Source of the DNA: Pseudomonadota bacterium
Lineage (GTDB): Bacteria > Desulfobacterota > Syntrophobacteria > Syntrophobacterales > Syntrophobacteraceae
Reading direction: 5' to 3'
Length of the DNA: 64,000 nucleotides
NCBI GenBank assembly: GCA_023416335.1
Contig: JAEZHY010000172.1
Location: 13,736 to 77,735, forward strand
In this document: positions 35,777 through 45,004 of the stretch, one piece after another
How the letters are laid out: each line of letters starts with the position of its first letter
How positions within the stretch are numbered: the stretch's first letter is position 1
Notes under the pieces: model-generated
What the model saw: the letters and a program-made list of their open reading frames with translations, nothing else
What the model was told of the DNA's origin: nothing
The model's database searches: none
Translations under genes and position numbers: made by a program

Positions 35777-35863
35777 TGTTCTCGTACTCTCCTGCGAAGA
35801 GATGGAATGACCTGCGAAATCATATTTCCACCATGAACGGTCGACGATTTGTCTGCATTTCGA

Positions 35864-38038
35864 TTATGCAGACCCTGCAGCATCGATCTCTTCTTCATCG
35901 CAAATGATATCTTTTATGCTTTCCGCCTCACGCAGCAGTGTCTCGTAGAGTGCCGATCTTCCTTCTTCAGCCGAGTAATGGGCGAAAAAGAGGCGCATCG
36001 CATGATCGACTCCCTTATCGTTTACCGAACGCAGATCGTTTTCAAAGTATTCGCCCCTGTTGAAATTACCGGTGATTATTTCGTAGGCTGGGAAATAGAA
36101 ACAGTTGGGATACTTGCCAACCACTTCTTCGGCGGCCACTCTCAGAACCGATTTACTGTAGATGGTCGAAAGCAGCACATGCCTGTTTTCAAAAGTTGCG
36201 ATCAGCGGTACCGGAGAGACGGTGAAGATAATTTTGGCAGTCCCGTTTACACTGGAAAGCCTTTCGACAAAGGCTTCCAGGTCAGCCTGGACCTGGGCTG
36301 CGCTGAAGTTGACGAATTCGTAGAGGGAAAAGTCCATCTCACCGGCGGATACCCCCGGCGCCAGGGGAAATACGGCCCCATCCTTTTTGGCTGCCCATGC
36401 TTCGGTCAGACCCAGCGTAAATACCAGGACGTCGAGATTTTGGAACATTTCACGAACGGCCGTAAGGTGAGCGTTTCGCGAGTTCTCCACTTCTTCAGCT
36501 GTTGCAAACCCGTCCGGTTCCACACGGGGGCGGAAAGGGTCCGCATACCGTCCGTCAGCCCTCAGCCATGCGCTGTCGAATGGCTGGAATGTGCCGAAAG
36601 CGCGGTCGAACAGCTGCAGAAACTGGCGTGCTGTGTATACATTGCCGTAACGTGCCGAAAAAACGCCGTAATTCAATCGACCGGCCTCTTCGGCGGAAAT
36701 TCCCGGGGGCTTCTCGGCGATATAATAATTAAAACCCTGCTGCTGCAGTTTTCTCGATATATGTTGGGCAAAGCAACTTCCGGCGGTCGCGACTTTGGTC
36801 TCGCGGCCGATCTTGAAACCTGCCGAAACAACCGGGTCCACTTTGTCGGATGCGATGCCGGAAACGGCCTTGCGCCAGAAATGAAAATTGGGCAATCCGT
36901 CATACGGCGTGCGCCTTTTCGCCTCGGCTGCCGCTTTTGGCTTTGGCTGAGGACTGACAGGCTTTGCGGCAGTCCGCATTCCGATCAGATTATCCAGTTC
37001 CCTGTAAGGGGCGGTATTGAGACGATCGCAAACGAGATCTTCCTTGCCATACATGGAAAATGCCTGCAGGGATTCCCGGACAAATTCCTCCAGGTCGAGC
37101 AGCATTACAGGGTTGGCAGGGCCCTTGGGCCTTTTGAAAAAGTAATGGCCGTCTATCCCCAGGGGCTTGCCAATTTCCGGGTAAACCGGCCAAACGGGAC
37201 CATCCAGGAAATGATCGCGCACGAATTCTTCGCCCACCGGATAGTTGCTGATTCCCAGCCCACTGAGGACCATGCGCGCTAAATCCGCTATAGCGAAGTA
37301 CTTGGGATGATTTACCGTGTGCATGAAGCAGCCCCGGCGGGCCCATCGGTCGAACAAATCATCGAGACTGTAACCAAACATTTTTGCCTGGTTCAAAAGA
37401 GCATCCCTGGAGCTTTGCCAATAATCAAAGAAGCCCAGCTTCTGATAGACCTCCCGAGTGAACAGTTCCAATATCTGGGCGGCATTCAACCCTCTGACCC
37501 AGCCGTAAAAGGCAATCGAAGAATTGTAATGACCCAGCGGACCCATGAATTTCCTGTCTCCCGGCCCGTTGATGTAGACGAGATCGGGATGGTAAGCCGG
37601 GAGGGCAATTGCAGGAATGGTCTTAATCCTGTTGCGTTCACGAGGGTACTTAGAATCCACCAATTTCTGCAGAATGTGGTGCGGGTGCAAAAGCAAAATA
37701 TCGTTATCCGCCAGGATGGACGAAAGATCGATCTCTTCCGGAGTTGGAGCCATCGTGAAGATCTGGTTGCCCGTGGCCGCAACGCCGCGCGTAATCGCGT
37801 TTATGCAATTCGCCAAGGCAAATGCCTGGCAGTTCCCGATAATGGCCACCTTGATATCGGACGGCCGGGTCTTCGGTCGAGCAACAGGGCGCGGGACCTC
37901 TTGCTTAACAGGGGCGGGTCCGAGTGGAGTGACAGATGTATCTTCCGGCTGAATAGAAGGCAGCGGGTCTGCATGCGAGAAAAGCTTTTTCAATTGCAAC
38001 CCGTTGGGTTGAAACCAATGCAGCAGGGTTGATTTCAT
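35864..38038 (-). CDS. WcbI-GSCFA fusion, polysaccharide acyl-modification protein
   Basis: A 724-residue protein with two recognisable halves. Residues about 65-335 form a WcbI-type domain ('VAIIGNCQAFALANCINA', then 'LHPHHILQKL'), as in capsule O-acetylation loci. Residues about 385-700 form a GSCFA domain ('VATAGSCFAQHISRKLQQQG', 'VFTLGLTEAW', 'IIFTVSPVPLIATF'), an SGNH-hydrolase-like family. A Pro/Ala-rich linker joins them. The ATG at 38038 has GGAG 7 bases upstream; a GTG at 38062 overlaps the preceding stop (GTGA). I infer acyl transfer and/or de-acylation on the capsular glycan. Confidence 0.82.
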   Translation of the reverse strand: MKSTLLHWFQPNGLQLKKLFSHADPLPSIQPEDTSVTPLGPAPVKQEVPRPVARPKTRPSDIKVAIIGNCQAFALANCINAITRGVAATGNQIFTMAPTPEEIDLSSILADNDILLLHPHHILQKLVDSKYPRERNRIKTIPAIALPAYHPDLVYINGPGDRKFMGPLGHYNSSIAFYGWVRGLNAAQILELFTREVYQKLGFFDYWQSSRDALLNQAKMFGYSLDDLFDRWARRGCFMHTVNHPKYFAIADLARMVLSGLGISNYPVGEEFVRDHFLDGPVWPVYPEIGKPLGIDGHYFFKRPKGPANPVMLLDLEEFVRESLQAFSMYGKEDLVCDRLNTAPYRELDNLIGMRTAAKPVSPQPKPKAAAEAKRRTPYDGLPNFHFWRKAVSGIASDKVDPVVSAGFKIGRETKVATAGSCFAQHISRKLQQQGFNYYIAEKPPGISAEEAGRLNYGVFSARYGNVYTARQFLQLFDRAFGTFQPFDSAWLRADGRYADPFRPRVEPDGFATAEEVENSRNAHLTAVREMFQNLDVLVFTLGLTEAWAAKKDGAVFPLAPGVSAGEMDFSLYEFVNFSAAQVQADLEAFVERLSSVNGTAKIIFTVSPVPLIATFENRHVLLSTIYSKSVLRVAAEEVVGKYPNCFYFPAYEIITGNFNRGEYFENDLRSVNDKGVDHAMRLFFAHYSAEEGRSALYETLLREAESIKDIICDEEEIDAAGSA

Positions 38039-38058
38039 TCTCGAACTCCAGATGCCGG

Positions 38059-39435
38059 TCACGGCGTTTTCATGGCAGCGTCGAGGGATACCGGCGGTGC
38101 CGTACGTTGGTGGAGATATTGCGCGGCTTTACCCGTCACGCGCAGGTACCAGTCATCGGGCAGCTTGCAGCCGTCCTGGTCCGGATAGACCATTTTGGCC
38201 CCTCGCGGCAGCATGTCCGCTGTTGTTACGGTAGGAAACAGCGCGGTCCCCTCGTCAACTTCATCGAACATCGCTGCGTACAGCATGTCTGCGTTGCTGC
38301 TCAACAGGCCGTAAACCTGTCGCCACAGGAAGTTCCCGCACTGGCGGGGAATTTGGTTGAGTATGGGTTTTGGCCCGTCCGGGTGGTGGGCCCTGCGGTT
38401 AAAAGCTGAGAACCCGGGAAAAATGACAGGCATATAGCCGATTCCAAGCCGCCTGGTCTCCGCCATATCGGGTAGAACGTGGGTGCGGACGAAATCATCC
38501 GCCCCGGGATTATCGGCAAAGCGCCCCACCGACCACGGGCTGATGACATCATAACTGCGATAGACCTCCGCCCATTGCGGCTCGGTTTTCGAATCCCTTT
38601 CCAGAGTGCGCCAGTTCGTGGGCACTCCGCCAATCAATGTTGCCGCCTGGAGCCCGTCCCTCCCGGCCTTGAGGTCCTGGACCAGGCGCAGGACCTCTTG
38701 CGGTTCGCCCGGGCGACCCTTGAACCCGAAGCCCCAGATCTCGAGTACCGGTTTGCCGTTCGAGCGCAGGTAGGACGGACTGGAGGTGATCTTCAAATCC
38801 TGTACAAGGTGCTTCCAATCGGCACGGATTCGGGCCGTTACTTTACCGGGATCGGCTCCCGAAACGTCATAGCAGATAAAAAATGCGCGGCCCGCTCCTT
38901 CCGCCCCGGCCCCGGCATTCATCATCACACGATCGCTGCGCCTGAGCAGGTCGGGTATTTCCAGGGGTTTGACAAACCGCTGAACCGCGGCTCCGTCAAT
39001 TCCATGGTCGGCCATCCATCGGAAGTGAACGGCCACCACGTTTGGGTTTTGCGCAGAGTAGAGGCGGACTGGTGAACCTTCGTTGGTACGCATGTCGGTG
39101 GCGCAGAGGTCCTCGGGCTTGAATTGGTTCAGGGCTGGAAGCATATCGACGTTGAAACGCTCCGCCCGTGCTTCTCCGGCAAACCAATGCTGCCACTGCC
39201 GATTTCCTTCATAATCTCCGGGGCAGCCGAACCATCCCTGGTACCCGACTACCAGCTTGCCCTGGAGACCTTCGGCAGGCCCGGCCCCAAGGGTGGAACG
39301 GTTCGGGACGGCTATGCAGAACAGGAGGAAAATGAGGAATAATGCCTGTTTGCCCCTGCCGGGAGAATTCCGCAAAACATTCTTTAAGCACTGCTTATGA
39401 TTTGTCATTTTGGTCAGAGGCTTCAATCGTGTCAT
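38059..39435 (-). CDS. Exported GH99/GH71-like protein
   Basis: A 458-residue protein with a membrane-type N-terminal segment ('QALFLIFLLFCIAV'). The rest resembles the glycoside hydrolase 71/99-like group: 'VVGYQGWFGCPGD', 'WMADHGIDGAAVQRF', 'DWKHLVQDLKI', 'VLEIWGFG', 'YDVISPWSVGRF' and 'AAMFDEVDEGTALFP' with candidate acidic catalytic residues. GH99 enzymes cleave endo alpha-mannosidic links. The ATG at 39435 follows GAGGGAGCGA. Its stop overlaps the next gene's GTG. It probably trims or turns over the surface polysaccharide. Confidence 0.72.
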   Translation of the reverse strand: MTRLKPLTKMTNHKQCLKNVLRNSPGRGKQALFLIFLLFCIAVPNRSTLGAGPAEGLQGKLVVGYQGWFGCPGDYEGNRQWQHWFAGEARAERFNVDMLPALNQFKPEDLCATDMRTNEGSPVRLYSAQNPNVVAVHFRWMADHGIDGAAVQRFVKPLEIPDLLRRSDRVMMNAGAGAEGAGRAFFICYDVSGADPGKVTARIRADWKHLVQDLKITSSPSYLRSNGKPVLEIWGFGFKGRPGEPQEVLRLVQDLKAGRDGLQAATLIGGVPTNWRTLERDSKTEPQWAEVYRSYDVISPWSVGRFADNPGADDFVRTHVLPDMAETRRLGIGYMPVIFPGFSAFNRRAHHPDGPKPILNQIPRQCGNFLWRQVYGLLSSNADMLYAAMFDEVDEGTALFPTVTTADMLPRGAKMVYPDQDGCKLPDDWYLRVTGKAAQYLHQRTAPPVSLDAAMKTP

Positions 39436-39467
39436 TCGCTCCCTCACCCAGCAGGTGAGGATCAAAT

Positions 39468-40427
39468 TCAATCGGTAGACTTTCGAATTACAAAAATGTT
39501 GGAAATGAATGGATTCTTTTGATCCCCGTTGACAACTTCCCAGACCTCCAGCACATCTGATCTTTCTTTTCCGACAATTGAAAAAATATGCTGCTGTGGA
39601 AGGCAATGCATCTGCATTTTGAGATCATGTTCGGTATTCAGCCATTCGGATGTTTTGAAGCGATAGTTCTTTCGGTAGATGGGCACCTGGAATACCGCTA
39701 TGCCTCCGGGTTTGAGCGAACGCAGAGCATTCGCTATCAGTATTGAGATGATTGGAGGAGGATTGTGCTGAAAAACAATCAGAGAATAGAAGACATCGCA
39801 ATCATTCAATTGATCGAGGAAAGTCTCTGAACAGAGGTGATAGGTTATATTGTCAAACCCTCCCTCTTCAGCATGTTTTCGCGCCAGCGATAAATGTGCT
39901 GATGAAATGTCATAACCGTAGACATGTGCAAATTTGCGTGCAAGGGGAATAGTTACCCGCCCTACTCCGCATCCGTAGTCTATACAGCTCATTGTCGAAA
40001 GGGGCCGGGAATCGTGACGTGCCAGAATGCCTTCCAACTGCGCGGCGTTGCGCTCTCCGGACGCCCAAAATTGATCAATCGTACCATCCAGATTTTGAGG
40101 AAGATACTTCTCATTTGTAAGAACCGACCAATGCGGCTTGGTTACTCCCAAATGTGTCCAGGTTTCCCTGACCTTATCGATGATTTGACTGACTTCATGG
40201 CCGCTCGCCACCGTATCAACCTCGAGCCTGGGGGCTTGCGCAAAGAAAGCGGCGCCTCGTGAAGCAATGGGAACCTTTGCTGAAAACTCCGCCGAGCTGA
40301 GAAAACGTTTTCGCAGCGCATCGATGTTATCGCATTGCATGTGATTTTGAATAACCAACTCCGATTCCGGCTCACGTCCCAGAAACAATTTATATCCCAG
40401 GATTACTTCGTCCCTTGTAACCGGCAT
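39468..40427 (-). CDS. SAM-dependent methyltransferase with DUF4214-type N-module
   Basis: A 319-residue protein. Residues 1-52 ('MPVTRDEVILGYKLFLGREP..SSAEFSAKV') are nearly the same module that opens the sulfotransferase at 30972. Residues about 125-265 are a class I methyltransferase: 'CIDYGCGVGRVTIPLA' (SAM loop), 'YGYDISSAHLSLA', 'FDNITYHL', 'DVFYSLIVFQHNPPP' and 'SLKPGGIAVFQVP'. It is probably an O-methyltransferase on capsule sugars. It lies between the long sulfotransferase and the GH99-like gene, all in one direction with short gaps. Confidence 0.87.
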   Translation of the reverse strand: MPVTRDEVILGYKLFLGREPESELVIQNHMQCDNIDALRKRFLSSAEFSAKVPIASRGAAFFAQAPRLEVDTVASGHEVSQIIDKVRETWTHLGVTKPHWSVLTNEKYLPQNLDGTIDQFWASGERNAAQLEGILARHDSRPLSTMSCIDYGCGVGRVTIPLARKFAHVYGYDISSAHLSLARKHAEEGGFDNITYHLCSETFLDQLNDCDVFYSLIVFQHNPPPIISILIANALRSLKPGGIAVFQVPIYRKNYRFKTSEWLNTEHDLKMQMHCLPQQHIFSIVGKERSDVLEVWEVVNGDQKNPFISNIFVIRKSTD

Positions 40428-40471
40428 TTTTAGCTCTTTTCATAGATTCTTTGATTAGTGAACGGGATTCT

Positions 40472-42451
40472 TTAGACAGCCTTGAATCCGAACTCCACCA
40501 GACGTTTTTGATACAGCTTTTCAGCCTCTTCATATACGACATTGTCTAATTCGACCAGTTTGTCGAGCGCAGAATCAAGCCGGGGAGTCACAGGCTGCTT
40601 TTCCACCTTTTTAAAATGCGGCTTGGTCGATATTTGTTCCAGGCTGTTATCGGTCCTTATTTTATCCGGAGCACGCATGTTAAGCATCCGGAACAGCATC
40701 AAAAGCGACCTCTCGAAGTCTTCCTGCAATCCGATGAAAGTGAATTCCTGCAGTCTTTGGGCAATTTCCAACCTGATCTTGTTTTCCAGCGCCTCAGCTA
40801 TTGCACTTTTATTTTTTTCCTTTACAACTATTTGCATCCATTTACGCCAGTCTTCTTTCCCCATTACAGCCCAATACATATTGTTCCATACACCCTGCGG
40901 ATTTCGGTCAATAAGCTCATTTTCGAAGAATTCTTCAATTGTTACTCTATCCGCAAGTTGGACCAACTCTGAATAGAACATATTGCCAGGTTCATGGGAC
41001 CTGTAGTAATAATAAAGGGATTGCAAACGACTCTTGGGCTTTCGGACAAATGTAAATATCGAGAGTTTTTTCCTTGGGATATACCTCAAGGTATCGTAGT
41101 TGAAGTGACCGGCGAATGCCCTGTATTTACTTAGCTGGGAAGGAGAAAGTGCCCATATGTTATCTGCATTCTCACGGTATAATTCATCTTCGGAAAAACA
41201 GTCATGGAGGTGATGTTGTACAGAGGTACCGGCAGTTTTTTGAATGTGAATAAATACCAGGCATGGTTTGTTGTAAGTTGTGTCGGGATGCACTTTTGAA
41301 TTTGCTTTCGCGTAGCAGCTCGCGAATTCACTCGATTCGATTACATTGGATAAGATAGTCTCCAGGCCGCCCGGCGATTGCAGAAGTTTGGCATACGAAT
41401 CAAGTCCTCCCGCATCGGGCTCTCTTTTGAGCAGGCCGGAAAAAATCTGGCGTGCAAGTTCCTCACTGGAGAAACCAATTCCTTTTTTAGTTGGAGCGGA
41501 AGCCCCGATTTTTTCAGTGAATTCCTTCGATCCTATAATATCTGCCAGGATTGCGGGAAGGTCCCCCTTTTCCGAAAGCTCGCGGGAATAGGAAGCCAAA
41601 CCCTCCTCGTCAGGTTCCCTTTTGAGCAGGCCGATAAAGATCTGGCGGACAAGTTCCCCAGCGGAGAAAGTTGGAGCGGAAGCCCTGGTTATTTCGGCGA
41701 ATTCCTTTGATTCAATAATATCTTTCAGGATTGCGGAAAGATCCCCATTTTCGGAAAGCTCGCGGGAATAGGACTCCAGACCTTCCGGGTCTGGTTCCCT
41801 TTTGAGCAGGCCGATAAAGGCGGCTCTAATCAGGCCCGGAGAACGGGCGGCGAGGAGCTTGCCCCAAAACTCCTCGGAATTCGCTATTTCCGCAAACACC
41901 GCGGCGATCCTGTCCAATCCGGTGACCTGAGCGGCATAGGAAGCCAGACCTTCCTCCTCCGGCTCCCTTCCGAGCAGAGAAAGGTAGATGGCGCGCACGA
42001 GGTCTGGAGAACGGGCGGCGAGGAGCTTGTTCCAAAATTCCTCGGAATTCGCTATTTCCGCAAACAGTGCGATGATCTTATCCAATTCGGTGACCTGAGC
42101 GGCATAGGAAACCAGACCTTCCTCCTCCGGCTCCCTTCCGAGCAGAGCAAGGTAGATGGCACGCACAAGGTCCGGAGCGCGTTCGGCGATGCTCTTTTGC
42201 CGGAATTCATCCGAGTGGGCTATATCCCTGATTATTCCCGCCAGGTCACGGCAACCGGCAAGCTCTTCTTTATATGCCGCGAAACCTTCGGGGTCGGGTT
42301 CCCGGCCCAACAAACCCTGGTAGGCGGCATCGACGAGATCGGCCGAGTGCAGTCCTATGAGCAGCTTATTTTTTCCGGCCCTGCCGATTCTGTTCAGCAG
42401 ACCTTTTTCCCCGTCGCAGCAAGAGACTGAATTATTTTGGGAGATTGACAT
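40472..42451 (-). CDS. Sulfotransferase with six DUF4214-type repeats
   Basis: A 659-residue protein. Six tandem units of about 55-65 residues fill roughly residues 33-385; each has the 'LLGREPEEEGL..Y' or 'LLKREPDEEGL..Y' core and an 'I..S.EF' end. The C-terminal part (about 395-650) is a Sulfotransfer_2-like domain, with 'FIHIQKTAGTSVQHHLHDCF' and 'FVRKPKSRLQSLYYYYRSHEP'. It parallels the shorter protein at 30972. The ATG at 42451 lies 2 bases from the previous stop, with GGAGGGGG upstream. I infer PAPS-dependent sulfation of the capsule, with the repeats acting as an interaction module. Confidence 0.86.
   Translation of the reverse strand: MSISQNNSVSCCDGEKGLLNRIGRAGKNKLLIGLHSADLVDAAYQGLLGREPDPEGFAAYKEELAGCRDLAGIIRDIAHSDEFRQKSIAERAPDLVRAIYLALLGREPEEEGLVSYAAQVTELDKIIALFAEIANSEEFWNKLLAARSPDLVRAIYLSLLGREPEEEGLASYAAQVTGLDRIAAVFAEIANSEEFWGKLLAARSPGLIRAAFIGLLKREPDPEGLESYSRELSENGDLSAILKDIIESKEFAEITRASAPTFSAGELVRQIFIGLLKREPDEEGLASYSRELSEKGDLPAILADIIGSKEFTEKIGASAPTKKGIGFSSEELARQIFSGLLKREPDAGGLDSYAKLLQSPGGLETILSNVIESSEFASCYAKANSKVHPDTTYNKPCLVFIHIQKTAGTSVQHHLHDCFSEDELYRENADNIWALSPSQLSKYRAFAGHFNYDTLRYIPRKKLSIFTFVRKPKSRLQSLYYYYRSHEPGNMFYSELVQLADRVTIEEFFENELIDRNPQGVWNNMYWAVMGKEDWRKWMQIVVKEKNKSAIAEALENKIRLEIAQRLQEFTFIGLQEDFERSLLMLFRMLNMRAPDKIRTDNSLEQISTKPHFKKVEKQPVTPRLDSALDKLVELDNVVYEEAEKLYQKRLVEFGFKAV
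41840..42178. repeat. 168-bp tandem DNA repeat inside the sulfotransferase gene
   Basis: Two adjacent 168-bp units encode DUF4214-type repeats 2 and 3. A by-eye comparison finds about 15 differences, around 91% identity, far above the similarity to the other repeats. This points to a recent in-frame duplication. Confidence 0.8.
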
Positions 42452-42452
42452 A

Positions 42453-44285
42453 TTAAAGAACCCCCTCCTCCACTGGATCGCTTGCACCGTCAGTGTCCAG
42501 GTTATTTGATTGTGCTTTATACCCCCCGATGCCGCTCACCTGGTCTTCGGCCAGGTCAAATTCATCTTCTCCGGCAACATCTGGCTCAGAATATATGCCC
42601 GGCCCCGCTCCGTTTACGGGGACCTTCTTCTCGCCGGCATGGACCCGTGCATGTACCGTTTCATCTGTCGCGCCCGGCAGTTGCACGCCCCCGAAAACAA
42701 AACGGTTCGGTTCGGGCAGGATGAAATTCGGGTCTGGTGTGATCTCTTCTTCGGAGATCTTCTTGAAAGCTCCCGACCGGATCCGGTCAAAGAAGTTATA
42801 CCAGGCGTGCTCGATGCTTTCCCGACGATAGCTGGGTCCTAGTTTGAGGCCTGCTTCGATCAGTTGTTTCCTGTTATCCGCACAGTCGGGGTGGATCACG
42901 CTTTCTATTGCCTTCGCCTGGGACAGGGTGGAGTAAGGATCGAAGTACCGGCAGGCATTTTGATATATCTCGCGGTGTACAGGAATTTCCGAGGCGACAA
43001 CCGCGCCCCCGCACAGCATTGCCTCGATGCCGCTCAGGTCGAAGCCTTCGGCCACCGACGGGCAGACCACGGCCGCGGCGCCGTTGTAGAGTACCCGCAG
43101 TTTGCCGCTCGGAACACAATGAAGATGAAACAGCTCCCCCCTTTGCTGCCAGGGGGCCATGGATTCAAGTATGCGGGAATACTCCCAACCAAGCTGGCCG
43201 ACTATGACCAGCTTCAGGTCGGTCATCCCATGATTCTTGAGGTAATCCCACGCGGAAATCATCTTTGGATAATTTTTTCGGGGCTCAAGAGTCGAAACCA
43301 TCAACAGATAGCGTAAAGTCTTCCCGTTTAAGTGCCTGACATAGAAATTCTCTTTTTCCCGGGAAGTGAGGAATTTCGGTTCCGTATCCGGACGGATATG
43401 GTTTCGGATAATATTCGCGATGTAGGTTTGATTTCCGACTTCCGGGTAATATTCGTGGGATACGATATCCGGGATGACCACCGAGCGATTCTCCAACTTC
43501 GGAAATATCTTGAGAAGATCGGAGCGTGTAGCCTCGCTTACACAGGCAAAAAGACCTTTCCTGGAGTTTTGCAGAAGGTTGGCCATGTGGACGTGCTGGT
43601 GAAATCGCGCATTCTTTATCGTGTGCGGCATCAGGATAGGGACGGCATCATGATATCTGACCACCAGCTGCGTCTTACGCGACAATTCGGTTGGGAACGG
43701 AGTTTGTGAGACAAAGACATCATAATTACGAGTACTTATCTTGACAGGCATTCCGGGAAGGCCCGTCAGCCTCATTTTTTTTATCGCAATTCGGCTTAGA
43801 AGGTCGTGCGGCTGCCTCAAAATGGCGTAGCGGGCATTGTGGACAACCTGAAAGTCTTTGGCGGCCAGTGTCTTTGAGAACATCGACTGCCAGACGAAAT
43901 CGCCGAAGTCTCCGGCTTCGAACTCATAGAGCGGCAGCCCGATGCGCATGTGTGCCATAAAGGAGAGGTAGTGCGTGCTTACTCTTTTGGACGCATAGTG
44001 CAGGACCCGGTCCCACAAGGTTTCCATGGGATCGACCTTGACGGAAAGAGCAGCCCTCGCCAGCGTGTGCATTTTTCTATGAGGGCTGAGAAGCCTGGCA
44101 AAGTACCCTCTCTTTATCCCCGGCCACAACGTACGGCTGGGATGGTTGATCAGCCCGGTTACCTCGATGCTTTTCATCATGCTCAGCGCAAGGAATTCAA
44201 GCCTCGTCTCCTGCGGAATCCCGGCGAACTCGTCGAGAGCCGGCCGCAGCTCCATTAGCACTCTTAACCTGTCCTCTTTTGCCAT
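42453..44285 (-). CDS. Large family 4 glycosyltransferase with C-terminal tail
   Basis: A 610-residue protein. The GT4 signature is in the middle: 'VVRYHDAVPILMPHTI', 'LLMVSTLEPRKNYPKMISAWDYLK', 'LVIVGQLGWEYSRIL' and 'VCPSVAEGFDLSGIEAMLCGGAVVASEIPVHREI'. About 200 unfamiliar residues precede it. About 90 acidic, probably disordered residues follow ('EDEFDLAEDQVSGIGG'). I use the ATG at 44285, since the longer start at 44339 overlaps kpsT and lacks a ribosome site. It is directly downstream of kpsT. Confidence 0.85.
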   Translation of the reverse strand: MAKEDRLRVLMELRPALDEFAGIPQETRLEFLALSMMKSIEVTGLINHPSRTLWPGIKRGYFARLLSPHRKMHTLARAALSVKVDPMETLWDRVLHYASKRVSTHYLSFMAHMRIGLPLYEFEAGDFGDFVWQSMFSKTLAAKDFQVVHNARYAILRQPHDLLSRIAIKKMRLTGLPGMPVKISTRNYDVFVSQTPFPTELSRKTQLVVRYHDAVPILMPHTIKNARFHQHVHMANLLQNSRKGLFACVSEATRSDLLKIFPKLENRSVVIPDIVSHEYYPEVGNQTYIANIIRNHIRPDTEPKFLTSREKENFYVRHLNGKTLRYLLMVSTLEPRKNYPKMISAWDYLKNHGMTDLKLVIVGQLGWEYSRILESMAPWQQRGELFHLHCVPSGKLRVLYNGAAAVVCPSVAEGFDLSGIEAMLCGGAVVASEIPVHREIYQNACRYFDPYSTLSQAKAIESVIHPDCADNRKQLIEAGLKLGPSYRRESIEHAWYNFFDRIRSGAFKKISEEEITPDPNFILPEPNRFVFGGVQLPGATDETVHARVHAGEKKVPVNGAGPGIYSEPDVAGEDEFDLAEDQVSGIGGYKAQSNNLDTDGASDPVEEGVL

Positions 44286-44314
44286 CTGCTCTTTCCCGAT
44301 CTTCTTGAAGCTCT

Positions 44315-45004
44315 TTACTGGAACAAATTGCCGCGACATTCAGTAGAGCTGGGGTTTGCATGCTCCGCGTGAAACGCAAGCGCATTCTCGACGTCTTCAA
44401 AAATGTGCATCCTGCCGGCAACCAACACGGCGGCCCGGTTACAGAACGAGCGGATGAAGACATCGTGATGTGAGACCATGATCATGGCCCGGTCTCCACG
44501 TTTCTCAAACAACTCGATATTGCATTTGTGCTGAAAACGGGCATCTCCAACGGCAATGATTTCGTCAATGAGAAAGCAGTCGAATTCCACGGCCATGGAG
44601 AGTGCGAAGGCAAGCCGCGCAAGCATCCCGGAAGAGTATCTTTTGACCGGTTCCTGCAGGTAGCTGCCAAGTTCGGAGAATTCCTCCACGAAGGGGAGGG
44701 CCCGCTTATAATCAGCTTTATATACCCGACAGATGAATTTTAGATTGTCCAGCCCGGTGAGGCTCCCCTGGAAGCCGCCATGGAAAGCCAGGGGCCATGA
44801 GACGCTCATACCGCGGGAAATGGTTCCGCTCGAAGGGAGTTCCGCCCCTCCTATCAGCCGGACAAGGGTCGATTTGCCCGCTCCGTTGAGCCCGAGAATT
44901 CCGATTTTCTCGCCCCTGCGCACTGTGAGATTGACGTTATCGAGCACTCTGCGCATCCCAAGGCGGGTTTTGTATAACTTGGAGACGTTTTCGACTCTTA
45001 TCAT
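44315..45004 (-). CDS. kpsT: Capsule ABC transporter ATPase
   Basis: A 229-residue ATPase of the KpsT/Wzt family. '[13 protein letters not shown]' opens it. Walker A is '[10 protein letters not shown]', the signature '[18 protein letters not shown]' and Walker B '[13 protein letters not shown]'. Length and lack of a C-terminal carbohydrate-binding domain fit KpsT rather than Wzt. Its ATG overlaps the kpsM stop (ATGA). It powers export of the glycolipid-linked polymer. Confidence 0.94.
   Translation of the reverse strand: MIRVENVSKLYKTRLGMRRVLDNVNLTVRRGEKIGILGLNGAGKSTLVRLIGGAELPSSGTISRGMSVSWPLAFHGGFQGSLTGLDNLKFICRVYKADYKRALPFVEEFSELGSYLQEPVKRYSSGMLARLAFALSMAVEFDCFLIDEIIAVGDARFQHKCNIELFEKRGDRAMIMVSHHDVFIRSFCNRAAVLVAGRMHIFEDVENALAFHAEHANPSSTECRGNLFQ

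Noticed and set aside
35849..37282. A 477-codon plus-strand frame
   Set aside because: It is antisense to the WcbI-GSCFA gene and has no recognisable family.
41826..42035. Extra small frame within the sulfotransferase repeats
   Set aside because: It is an alternative frame created by the 168-bp duplication, without its own start site or domain.
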